NCBI GenBank assembly: GCA_028622995.1
Contig: JAJQJQ010000018.1
Coordinates: 2,046,001 to 2,110,000 of the forward strand
DNA from: Panagrolaimus kolymaensis
Lineage: Eukaryota; Nematoda; Chromadorea; Rhabditida; Panagrolaimidae
Direction of reading: 5' to 3'
DNA: 64,000 nucleotides
Shown here one piece after another: positions 37,713-47,281 of this stretch. How positions within the stretch are numbered: position 1 is the first letter of the stretch; every line of letters starts with the position of its first letter. The position numbers and the translations under genes were made by a program. The notes below the pieces were generated by a model. It was not told where the DNA came from and did not search any database. It saw only the letters and a program-made list of their open reading frames with translations.

Positions 37713-38707
37713 CTAACGGCGATTCCATTTTGCACGTTGAGCAAAGATGTCACTTTTCAAATCTTGAGCGAAACAAATTCCAAGGAACTGAAATCAAGGA
37801 AATTAACATCATATTAAAAGCAAAATATATATGTGACTAACTTGAATGATAGCAACAACGAATATACAACTTCCCACATAAACAAAGTTATTATTCAACC
37901 ATTGTTGTAATTTCGGCAAACATCCTTCAAGGAAAATCCTTTGTGACATTTCAGGTAGCTTCATTTGGCGAACGCTATGACCACAAGCAAAGTTAGAAAG
38001 TCGATCAGCTTTTCCATTAGGAACAATACAACACGAGAATGGAACACCACCCGCTTCTTCCGATTTTAAATTTGTTGCAGTTTTGTTAAAGTAAATGTTC
38101 ATATCCCAATCATCTGGACGGTTGATGCCACAACATTTCCAATCAGTTTGCATCCAATCTATGAGAGCTTGCAGATCTGGATCATCGCGATAAAGTATCA
38201 CCATGTCATCTAACCTAGTCTTTAGTTCGGTTTCTATCCAATCTTTCGATACAAATGCCAAAACAACAATAATCATTTCAGCTAAAAGAAGCAAACCCAA
38301 CAAAGTTGAATATAATGCAAGGAAAGATGTGTTTTCTCGTAATGCACCTATACATCCACTAAACCCGATGATAAATGTAAAAGCACCGATAATTGTGAGC
38401 AATAATGCAGGGTCGAGGTAGAATTTTGATAATCGATTAAGCTGACTATATGGATTATTCTTTTCAAATTGAGCCCAAAGGCCAATGAGAAGCATCAAAA
38501 ATCCAAGTATCCAGAATACAACATTAAAACCAAAAACAGTGTATTTGACACAGCAACTTATTTCTGTATCGCCGCCTGCATATACATAGTCTCCAGTCTG
38601 AAGATGGGATTTCATTATTACAATAGTTTTTACAAAAAAATACTAACACATACCGGGACTGGGCGATGCTGCCGCCTATGAACAACACGTTGTCCTCCAG
38701 ATGTCAT
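37713..38707 (-). CDS. Tetraspanin, TspanC8-like (TSP-12/TSP-14 relative)
   Basis: Exons 38707-38654, 38597-37842 and 37787-37713 give 294 residues. Four TMs, a short first loop, and a large second loop with CCGINRPDDWDMNIYFN, GVPFSCC, ACGHSVRQ and EGCLPKL. The N-terminal SCCVKYTVFGFNV, RENTSFLALYS and C-terminal GICFAQDL segments match Tspan5/14/17/33-type proteins, which escort ADAM10-like proteases to membranes. The two extra cysteines that define C8 tetraspanins are absent: FNK instead of FNC, and AGGVPF instead of RCGVPF. Only six loop cysteines remain. I chose the start at 38707 because exon 1 (18 codons) ends in P|GTATGT and joins in frame to a CTTCAG acceptor. The alternative is an unspliced start at 38615 (282 residues). 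Confidence 0.82.
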
Positions 38708-39199
38708 TCCATAGAAAGGCCTGAATAAGGGGATGATTCATGCTTATGAATAATATAAAAAATGCAAGAAAATGTTTCACGAACGCCGAAGAAGTTTACA
38801 AAACAATAGAAAAAAGATGATTGATAAAAAGCAAGAAAGTAAAAGAATTTATAATTCAAAAAAGCAAAGATTTGAAATTTAAAAAAATGGTGGAAGAAAT
38901 CAAGCGTAACAACGGCCGGCTGATCGAATGATGAAGAAAAAAAAGTAAGCAAAGGTTTTTCCTTTTTTTTATCGAAGCTGATGCATATCGAACAACTTCG
39001 GCTCAAATGTTCTAGTCGCCAAAGCTTTAATGTTACCTCAAAAAAATTCAACATTTCTTTGTTGCAATCAGTTTACTTGTTTACGTTACATTTTTCACTA
39101 ATATTTTTTTACGAACGATTATTTTGTAATTTATTCATACAGTTTTCTATTTTAATCACGACTATTAACTCATTCTTTTTTCAGGAAACATCAGAAAAT
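38708..39199. other. Divergent promoter region, tetraspanin / ferredoxin
   Basis: 491 bases between a minus-strand and a plus-strand gene. It is AT-rich, with no exon recognised apart from the splice acceptor at 39183-39184. It presumably holds the promoters of both genes. Confidence 0.45.
39173..39184 (+). promoter_or_regulatory. Splice acceptor just upstream of the ferredoxin ATG
   Basis: TTCTTTTTTCAG ends 15 bases before the ATG at 39200. No matching donor for a 5' UTR intron is evident nearby. In nematodes this layout is typical of a spliced-leader trans-splice site; a conventional 5' UTR intron is the alternative. Confidence 0.5.
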
Positions 39200-39723
<524 letters not shown>

Positions 39724-39946
39724 AATTTGTTTATGTTTGTTTAGGAAATGTCTGTTATTCGGGTTTGTTTGTTCGATAAAATATTTTATTTTGTATAATA
39801 AATTTTTATGTATTTGTGAATGATGAGCTTTTTAACAATCTTACCCCACAATTTTACATGTCCATGCATAAGATGGTTTTTTTCTTTTAGAAAGATCAAA
39901 GTGATTAAACTTTTAAAAACAACAATTTATAAACTATACACATTTT

Positions 39947-40906
39947 TTATTTGCTATCAAAAGATGAAGAAGAATTTCCAGATAAATTTCTTTCAGTAGT
40001 TTTTGGTGGCATTGATTTAACTTCTTCTAAAAGTGCTGCAATTTGTGGAAATGTTGGTTTCCGACGAGGTGCAGCTTGTTGAATTTTTAACAGTTCTGCT
40101 CTCTCTTTTCGTCGTTCTCTCATTTCTTCATCTTCCTAAGAAGTTGAAAAATGAAGCTATCATTGATTTTAAGTCATCTCACCTTTTCTTTTTGCTTTTT
40201 ATCTTCAGCAATTTTAGTGGTGGTACAAAACTCAATTTCCATGTAATAATCTGTAATATAATTAAAAACTTTTGAAACAATATAAACCGAATATATTTCA
40301 ATCATAATAAGCAAAGACTAAAAATGTTTTTTAAAAGTACTTCAAAAAAAAAAAATAATAATTACCTGAAAAAATATTTTTCTTAAATTTGCTTCTTCTA
40401 AAGTATCTTTGGTATTCGCGGTTGTTAAAACATCGATGAATAACTTCAAAAAAAGTACTAATATTAACATAATGCAAATTGTAAGATATGGAATGACAAA
40501 AGTGTATTTGTTGATTATAACTCCAATGGTTAAAAAAGCATTACTGCTAATAATAAGAAAAAGGGCGAAACACGTTACTAAAAAATCAAAGTTATGGTAG
40601 CAGAATGGAAAAAAATCTTACCCAAATTCATGACACTTGTTGCTTGTAGGATTATTTTGGAAATAACATACCATATAATAATCAAAGTTTTGATTATAGT
40701 AAAACCAATTACCACTGGTTTTACATGTAATAAACCACAAAAAACTCGATATTCTTTATTTTCTTCCTGCAAAAAATCTTATTTTCTAAAAATTATCCCT
40801 CTCATCCAAAAGGTTATCTTACTCTAAATCTCCAAGGTTCCACTTCCATTTCATTTCGTTCTCGACGGCTTTGAATAAATTTTCGATACCTTTCAATAAC
40901 AAACAT
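39947..40906 (-). CDS. Four-TM membrane protein, nematode-type (LAPTM/DUF7027-like?)
   Basis: Exons 40906-40823, 40766-40622, 40577-40366, 40317-40183 and 40135-39947 give 254 residues with all phases closing. A short basic N-terminus (RYRKFIQSRRERNE) is followed by EYRVFCGLLHVKPVVIGFTI and four hydrophobic helices at about 42-62, 78-98, 104-126 and 148-168. The hydrophilic tail (EDEEMRERRKERAELL, QQAAPRRKP) ends in a Ser-rich stretch. The Cys-Gly-His-Val element before helix 1 recalls the nematode families related to lysosomal LAPTM proteins, but the match is weak and from memory. No enzymatic motif is seen. It lies between the two ferredoxin-fold genes on the opposite strand; I infer no functional link. 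Confidence 0.65.
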
Positions 40907-41510
40907 TTAATTAAAGAGAGTTGAAGTTCGATATTGCGTTTGAAATACATAAATCAATTTAGACGAAGAGGAACTTAAGGAAAGTGAAAACATTGTCTAA
41001 AGAAGGAAAAATAAATTAAATTCGATCAATTAGCGTAACATGTTTTTTCCTGTTCGTTTTTTTATTATAAAAAATTTGTTTGTTTTTTTTTTATGTTGAA
41101 ACATAACAATAATTTAATATCTTCTTTTTTTCGAACATATTTGGACCAAATTTTTTTGTGATGATGGTCTAATTTTCTAAGAAAAAAAGTAGACATATTA
41201 AATTGAACAATAATAATTTTCAGGAATTATTTTTAAATTTTGTCTATAATTTTCTCCTCATTTTTTTGCTTTTTAGATTAATAAAATTTAAAGCAAACGC
41301 TTCTTCTAAAAAGTAATAAAGAAAATGAGTGCAAAAAACATCCAGTGAATTTTTATGAACCCATGACGTTGAAATCTTTCTTTGTGTGTTGCATTTGTTT
41401 GTCGCCCGAAATGAAAGAAAGCTATTTTTCGAAGACGCACGTCTGCTTTACTCTTCTCTTTTCCATTCTTTCCTCTTTAAAAGATTTTTCTATTATAAAT
41501 TTATTCAATA
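40907..41510. other. Divergent intergenic region
   Basis: About 600 bases between the four-TM gene (-) and the ferredoxin-like gene (+). T- and A-rich, with no exon recognised; an open frame from 41345 has no gene-like features. It presumably contains both promoters. Confidence 0.45.
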
Positions 41511-42005
41511 ATGTCAATAAATTTGCATCATGTGTTTCGTTCATTTACTCGAACAATATTATTAAAAACTGGGCGAAATATTAATTATTTTAAATCCGAT
41601 GGTTCTTCCGATGCTGATCAAAATGGAAATATAACCTTAGTGTTTGTTTGCGACGATGGCACTCAATTTTTAGCTATCGCTAAAGAAGGAGAATGTTTAT
41701 GTAATTTAGCAAACAAGTAATTGTTTATTTTTGAATACTTTCTTTTTGCATTTTTTAAAACTTTTAGATACGGTTTTGAAATTCACGATCCTGTCACGTG
41801 CACTTTATTAGATCCACCCACTGTTTATTATGCTGATAACATGTTTTATAATAATTTGCCAGGACCTGGGCAAAGTAAGCTTGACAAAGAAATGATACAA
41901 TTAAGACCAAAAAATCAGGAACTTCGCGCGGAAATACCAATAACAAAAGACTTTGAACATTATTTTATAAGTTGTACGAAAATGAATAAATCCGCTATAC
42001 ACTAA
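41511..42005 (+). CDS. Ferredoxin-fold paralogue lacking [2Fe-2S] ligands
   Basis: Exons 41511-41716 and 41768-42005 give 147 residues. The N-terminus (HHVFRSFTRTILLKTGRNI) looks like a mitochondrial presequence. The core aligns by eye with the FDX2 at 39200: NITLVFVCDDGTQF against VNITYIKRDGTHK, LCNLANK|YGFEI against MYLAHR|NDIEV, FYNNLPGP against FDKLPEP. Of the first three cluster cysteines only one remains in the region (VTCTLLDPPTVYYAD). The fourth position is lost as well (ELRAEI where FDX2 has RLSCQI), and the FDX2 C-terminal [11 protein letters not shown] tail is absent. It therefore cannot bind a standard cluster. The frame is intact and splicing is conserved, so it is probably a functional gene with a changed role rather than a pseudogene. 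Role unknown. Confidence 0.7.
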
Positions 42006-42506
42006 TTAATTTTCTCATTACTTTACAAAAAACTTCTTAAAAGTTTTGTTACACTGACTTTAAAATAAGTTGGAAAGGAATAAGTTTTAAAAAAATTAAT
42101 CTCTTGTAAACCGATAACATTCATAAATCAATGGATATTGATGTTTAGAAGAGAAAAAAAAACAAAGAAAGTTGATCAATGTTTTATTATTTTTATTTTA
42201 ATCGCTTGTTTTTCTTGCAAACATTGAAAGTTAAAGTCAATAATTTATGCAAACTTTTGTGATCAATGTTTAAAAAAATGGAATTTCACTATTTTTTTAA
42301 ATTTTAGTCACTTATGGAATTAAGGATTGTTAAAGCGTTAATTTATGCAAACTTTTTAACATTGTTTTTAAAAAACAATAGGATTATAAATATTTTTTGA
42401 TCAAAACAATGGCGTTCAGTAACCAAAATTCCCAGTATAAAAGTGGCATCAAATTTTTCAAACGATATCATTTTTTTGTGATTCAAGCATCCATTTGAGT
42501 TTTAAA
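42006..42506. other. Spacer and promoter of the Gly/Leu-rich gene
   Basis: About 500 AT-rich bases. The last 170 resemble, at moderate identity, the sequence before the second gene copy (46200-46357), including TTAATTTATGCAA, AAAAACAAT and a TATA box. No other feature is seen. Confidence 0.5.
42436..42443 (+). promoter_or_regulatory. TATA box of the Gly/Leu-rich gene, copy 1
   Basis: TATAAAAG lies 71 bases before the ATG, in the sequence cagTATAAAAGtggcat. The equivalent site before copy 2 (46301-46308) is kept although the surrounding upstream DNA has diverged. Confidence 0.6.
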
Positions 42507-43577
42507 ATGTTTAACAAAGCAGCATCGCTTATTATTGTGCTATTATCTTTGAGTGCGTTCTCTTCTGCAGCACCAACAGGTGATTTACTTGGAGGTCTTC
42601 TTGGTGGTGGTGGCGGAGTAACTGTCCCATCATTGCCTTCTGACACTTCTGGATCAGTTGGGCTTGGTGGTGGATTAGATGGTTTATTAGGTGGTCCAGA
42701 TGGAATTTTATCTATCCTAAAAGTTTTGCCCCTCAACGCTGGATTAGATGGTCTCGTTGGAGATGTAGTTCGAGTGGTTCGTGTCCTTCTCGATAAAGTC
42801 ATTAACATCCTCGAACAATTACTTCCCGGACTTTCACAAATTCAATTGGATGAACTTTCAAAATTGCTTGCAAATGAAAATTTAACTCATTCAGAAATTT
42901 TACAAGAAATTGATGGATGGGTTTCTGGACAAAAAGATGTCAATCTCACAAATTTATATAATTCCATTAAGGAAGATGTTCAAGGAAAAGTTGGAAGCAC
43001 CCTTGATAGCGTACAAAAAATTGCTAACAATCTTTCACCTGAACTTGGAAATTTTGTTAAACAACTTGCTGTAAGTTCAATCAATGCAAGCATAGAAAAT
43101 ATATAAAAATAATTATTATTTTTTAAGGATATCATCAATAATGATGCTTTAACTTTACTTGATCAAGATAAAGCTATTGGAAATTTAGTTTCTAATCTTC
43201 TCACAAATATTCAAAAACTTCTTGATCAACTTTTAAAAGATCTTGGAAGCCTCCTCAATCTTAATAATCTCAATCTTAAAGGTCTCCTCCAAGTTGATAG
43301 TATCTTGAATGGTTTACTTGGAAATGGTTTAACTGGGATTGTTGAAACCGTTAAAAAACTTTTAAACATCCTTATCGGTGGCCTTCTTGGAACTGATTTG
43401 TTGAATGGAATTTTAAGCCCTGAAGGTTTATTATCAAGCATTTTGGGAGATGATGGACTTTTGGGTGGATTATTAGGCGGTAATGGTGGCGGACTTTTGG
43501 GTGGCCTCCTTGGTGGTGGCAGTGGAAGTGAAGGAAATGGTGGCGGACTTTTAAGTGGTCTTTTAGGTAAAAAATAA
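42507..43577 (+). CDS. Secreted Gly/Leu-rich protein, full-length copy
   Basis: Exons 42507-43070 and 43128-43577 (57-base intron, acceptor TTTAAG) give 337 residues. The signal peptide is MFNKAASLIIVLLSLSAFSSA. The mature protein has Gly/Leu repeats at both ends (DLLGGLLGGGGG near the start; GLLGGLLGGNGGGLLGGLLG near the end). Between them is a helical, amphipathic centre (RVVRVLLDKVINILEQLLPG, QKLLDQLLKDLGSLLNL), with no cysteines apart from any in the signal. I do not recognise a named family; the composition suggests an extracellular structural or surface-active protein. A TATA box lies 71 bases upstream, unusual among genes here and consistent with strong, regulated expression. A truncated, almost identical copy lies 3,851 bases downstream. 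Confidence 0.72.
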
Positions 43578-44262
43578 ATATTTAATTTTGTTTGTATTTA
43601 ATAATGTAATTAATTAATATTTTATTGTAAATATTACTGTCTTAATAAATCAATCAGCATTCTAAATTTTTTAATAACTAAAAAACAAAAAATGCTATGA
43701 TATTTAAATTTATTTTTTTTGAAATAATAAGTGAACGACGGCAACCGACAAACATTTTTTTCCACCTTTTTTGTGCCTTATCTATCTTCCTTTCTCTCTT
43801 TTCTGTATATCTATGGTTGAAAAAGAAAGAGAGAGAGAGTGAACAATTAAAGAAGAATAAAAAAACCAAACGCATCCTTCCTTATTTTATATTTTTATAG
43901 AAAAAGAATGAAAAAGAATTCATCTTCGGTTTAATTACCCAAAGTTTGAGGTAATAATTAAATTCCAGCTCTTTTTAAAGTGGCTTTGGAAAAATTAAAA
44001 TAAATTTTGGAAAGTTTTGCTTTTTTAAGCGAAACAAATATTTATAAAAAAGCAGCAATAATAATTTTTTGGTTTATGATGCAATGTGGAAATGCTTCAA
44101 ATACCTATGAGGTTTTATATGAATATATTTGAGACAGGTGTTTGGAAAATTAGAATAATTTGATAATTAATTGAATCAAAAAAAAATCCGCAATTTAGAA
44201 ATCTTAATTTCCAGATATACCAATGTATGCATCAAACATAGAGGGAGGACAAAGACATAAGT

Positions 44263-44575
44263 GAATCTCGTTTTGAATTAGGGCTTGAATTGGACATATG
44301 ATTTTTTTGATCCAAATATTTTTCTTATATTTTTTAAAAATTTATGCCAAGAGGATTTTGAATCGCATACCAATTAAGACCTTCAATCAAAAATTATTTA
44401 TTTATCTGATGCATCAAGCAAGGCTTGAGTTACTTAATCTTATTTAAAACTTTTTGAATTAGAAAAAAAATTGCAGAGGAAATGTGCTTTATTTTTATCG
44501 ATGTTTATGCCTTTTTACATCCATTTTCAATCATATTTTTCCAAACGGATCCTAAGGTGACGAATTGGAAGCAAC
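44263..44575. repeat. Diverged dispersed repeat, member 1
   Basis: Shares long stretches with 45405-45905: GATTTTGAATCGC followed by ACCAATTAAGACCTTCAA, then AAAAAAAATTGCAGAG, GTGCTTTATTTTT, TTTTTACATCCATTTTCAAT and CGGATCCTA. No coding capacity or terminal repeats are seen; origin unknown. Confidence 0.6.
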
Positions 44576-44899
44576 TTTCAAATGACTCTTTTATCATTTT
44601 TTTGCAGCCATTTCTGAAATGTCTTAGATTTGCATGAATTTTTTAGAAGAAAAGAAAAAAATAAGATCAGCAGAAAGAGGCAAAAAATATTTGTTTCATA
44701 ATTAAAACTTCTTAAATCCAACAATTTTCGAATGACTGTTTTTGGCTTTTTTGTAATGAAAACATGCATCAAGATGTATAAAAACATTAAAAAGAATTGG
44801 TCCAATTAATTCTTATGATAAACCAAAAATTTAAATAAGCCAAAAAAATCAAAAATTTTGTGATGTGTTGAGAAAGGGCGGGTCGGGCAGGTTGAGATT

Positions 44900-44990
44900 T
44901 TGAGATGAGATGAGATGAGATGAGTCCAGGATTCGAACCCAGCGAAAATTCTACAACGTCTTGCAAAAATTCCACTGCGCCAGAAAACCG
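44900..44990 (-). mobile_element. tRNA-derived SINE-like element (pol III A and B boxes)
   Basis: On the minus strand an A box TGGCGCAGTGG (44982-44972) and a perfect B box GGTTCGAATCC (44939-44929) are 32 bases apart, the tRNA spacing. The T-arm around the B box can pair (CTGGG with CCTGG, two wobbles), but no acceptor stem closes. A canonical tRNA is therefore excluded. The B-box end is followed by a pentanucleotide repeat (TGAGA on the plus strand, 44901-44924), as in SINE tails. A decayed tRNA pseudogene is the alternative. Confidence 0.6.
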
Positions 44991-45404
44991 GATAAATAGA
45001 TAACAGCTTTTTTGGACTATATGAAAGTGAACTTTTTGTTGAATTTTGAATTAAATTTTCATTATTTTTGGGCAATTTTGAAAGATAATGAAAAAGTGGA
45101 TTACCTAAATCATTTTTTATATATTTTTACTCATGTTTTTCAATCAATTTTCTTACAAATTACATATCGAATGAAGTTAGGAATATTTAAGTTTAATGTT
45201 TTACACTTAAAAAAACCTTTTTTAAGGTTAAAGCCTTTGCAAAAATCAATAAAATCCAAAATTATTTTTCTGTTTTAAAAATCTTGAAGATTAATTATTT
45301 TACTAAATATTCGAATTCCACTTTTTTTTTCAATCATTGAGCTCATCAACAAGATATTTGGGTTTTAAATAAATGAATGAATAACATTAAAAAATTAATT
45401 TGCT

Positions 45405-45905
45405 GAATCCCGTTTTGAGTTACGGTGTTCAATAAAGCATATGGATATTTTTATCCAAATATTTATTATATGATTTTTAAAAATTATTCCCAACAGGGTT
45501 TTGAATCGCGTACCAATTATGACCTTCAACCAACATCCATATTTTATTAATTAATGGACACGATGTACGCGATGCGATCACTTCGAGGTGAACGTAACTA
45601 TTTTTGTTGATGGAAAATGCTGGAAATTGTATAGATTTTCAGATTTAGCACATAAAATTATGTCGAGATTTGATTTTTTAAAGAATTTTTGTTTAACAAG
45701 AATAATTTATTATGATTTTAATAAGCTTGTTATGAACACTTGTATCAAGCCTTGATGCAAGAAATCTAATTTAAAACGTTTTGAATAAGAAAAAAAATTG
45801 CAGAGTGGAAGTGCTTTATTTTTCTCATTATTTATGCATTTTTACATCCATTTTCAATGATATTTTTCAAATCGGATCCTATCAGGCCGATTTGGAAGTA
45901 GTTAA
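45405..45905. repeat. Diverged dispersed repeat, member 2
   Basis: Related to 44263-44575 at both ends, but with about 180 extra bases in the middle (roughly 45555-45740) that include GTACGCGATGCGATCACTTCGAGGTG split across a GC-richer patch. No open frame of note. Confidence 0.55.
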
Positions 45906-46300
45906 AAATTTATGTTTTTTCACTTACAATTAGATCAAAAAATGCTTTGGAAAAGAAAAGTTAATAAATTTTGGAAAGTTTTGCTTTAAACAAGCGAAAC
46001 AAAAATATTTTAAAACCAAAAAATTATTGATTTCAATAACACAAGTAAGTAATTAGCTATTCAAATTTTGGAAGAAAAAAAAAGGTGAAAAAACCTTTTC
46101 AGAAAAAGCATAAACTGCTTTAAAAAAAATTAATTTGATCACCAGAATTTTTTTAATCCCATGTTTTTTTGTTTTTGCAACTTTGAAATAATAAATATTA
46201 AAGCATTAATTTATGCAATGTTTGTTTGTGTTTGTTTAAAAAAACAATGGTTGATTATTTTTTGTTCAAAAATATGGTGTTCAATCACCAAAATGGCTAA

Positions 46301-46308
46301 TATAAAAG
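46301..46308 (+). promoter_or_regulatory. TATA box of the Gly/Leu-rich gene, copy 2
   Basis: TATAAAAG 57 bases before the ATG of the truncated copy, in ctaaTATAAAAGcggcat. It corresponds to 42436-42443 and is conserved within an otherwise diverged upstream region. Confidence 0.55.
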
Positions 46309-46357
46309 CGGCATAAAATTTTTTAAAAAGTTATCAGTTATTTGATTGAATCATAAA

Positions 46358-47080
46358 ATGTTTAACAAAGCAGCATCGCTTATTATTGTGCTATTATCTT
46401 TGAGTGCGTTCTCTTCTGCAGCACCAACAGGTGATTTACTTGGAGGTCTTCTTGGTGGTGGTGGCGGAGTAACTGTCCCATCATTGCCTTCTGACACTTC
46501 TGGATCAGTTGGGCTTGGTGGTGGATTAGATGGTTTATTAGGTGGTCCAGATGGAATTTTATCTATCCTAAAAGTTTTGCCCCTCAACGCTGGATTAGAT
46601 GGTCTCGTTGGAGATGTAGTTCGAGTGGTTCGTGTCCTTCTCGATAAAGTCATTAACATCCTCGAAAAATTACTTCCCGGACTTTCACAAATTCAATTGG
46701 ATGAACTTTCAAAATTGCTTGCAAATGAAAATTTAACTCATTCAGAAATTTTACAAGAAATTGATGGATGGGTTTCTGGACAAAAAGATGTCAATCTCAC
46801 AAATTTATATAATTCCATTAAGGAAGATGTTCAAGGAAAAGTTGGAAGCACCCTTGATAGCGTACAAAAAATTGCTAACAATCTTTCACCTGAACTTGGA
46901 AATTTTGTTAAACAACTTGCTGTAAGTTCAATCAATGCAAGCATAGAAAATATATAAAAATAATTATTATTTTTTAAGGATATCATCAATAATGATGCTT
47001 TAACTTTACTTGATCAAGATAAAGCTATTGGAAATAAACTTTTCCTTATTTTTATTCTTTGTCTTTTTTTTTATAAATAA
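46358..47080 (+). pseudogene. Secreted Gly/Leu-rich protein, truncated second copy
   Basis: Exon 1 (46358-46921) and the 57-base intron are almost identical to copy 1; I see one coding change (Gln to Lys in NILEKLLPG). Exon 2 begins at 46979 and matches for 57 bases to 47035, where identity stops abruptly. The frame then runs 14 codons into unrelated T-rich sequence (KLFLIFILCLF) and ends at 47080. The predicted product has 221 residues, with signal peptide and centre but without the C-terminal Gly/Leu repeats. The TATA box and splice sites are intact, so it may be transcribed. I call it a pseudogene because the C-terminal third is missing; a functional short form is possible. Confidence 0.72.
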
Positions 47081-47189
47081 ATTGATGCATCTCTTTTTTC
47101 TTCTTAAAGATTTCTATCGATCGATTTTTGCTTGCGGCGAGGTCAAAAATCTTGCCTTTGGTTGGTTGATGTCGGTTGGCAGCCGTGTT

Positions 47190-47228
47190 CTAGCCAAGTC
47201 GAGGGGCATTTATTGAACCATTGGCTAG
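47190..47228. repeat. Inverted repeat in the CRTAP-like promoter
   Basis: CTAGCCAA (47190-47197) and TTGGCTAG (47221-47228) form a perfect 8-base inverted repeat with a 23-base spacer, 54 bases before the ATG of the CRTAP-like gene, inside a locally GC-richer patch. It could be a paired protein-binding site or chance. Confidence 0.4.
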
Positions 47229-47281
47229 TTGTGTTTTTTTTTTATTTGCTTCTTCTTATTCATTATTGTCTGGTTTTTTAA

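Larger units (their letters stand above)
43578..46357. other. Intergenic spacer with diverged internal repeats
   Basis: 2.8 kb between the two Gly/Leu-rich copies. No gene is recognised. It holds a tRNA-derived element (44900-44990) and two diverged copies of a longer repeat. One at about 44263-44575 and one at about 45405-45905 share GATTTTGAATCGC, ACCAATTA-GACCTTCAA and TTTTTACATCCATTTTCAAT. A short block (AAATTTTGGAAAGTTTTGCTTT) lies before the first copy (near 44005) and after the second (near 45966). Confidence 0.55.

Noticed and set aside
41345..41584. 79-codon frame starting before the ferredoxin-like gene
   Set aside because: It overlaps the better-supported frame at 41511 in another phase and has no matching exon structure.
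42458..42808. Pro/Arg-rich minus-strand frame opposite the Gly/Leu-rich gene
   Set aside because: It is the antisense shadow of the Gly/Leu repeats and recurs opposite the second copy for the same reason.
44929..44988. A functional tRNA gene on the minus strand
   Set aside because: A and B boxes are present, but no acceptor stem can be formed, so I list it as a SINE-like element instead.
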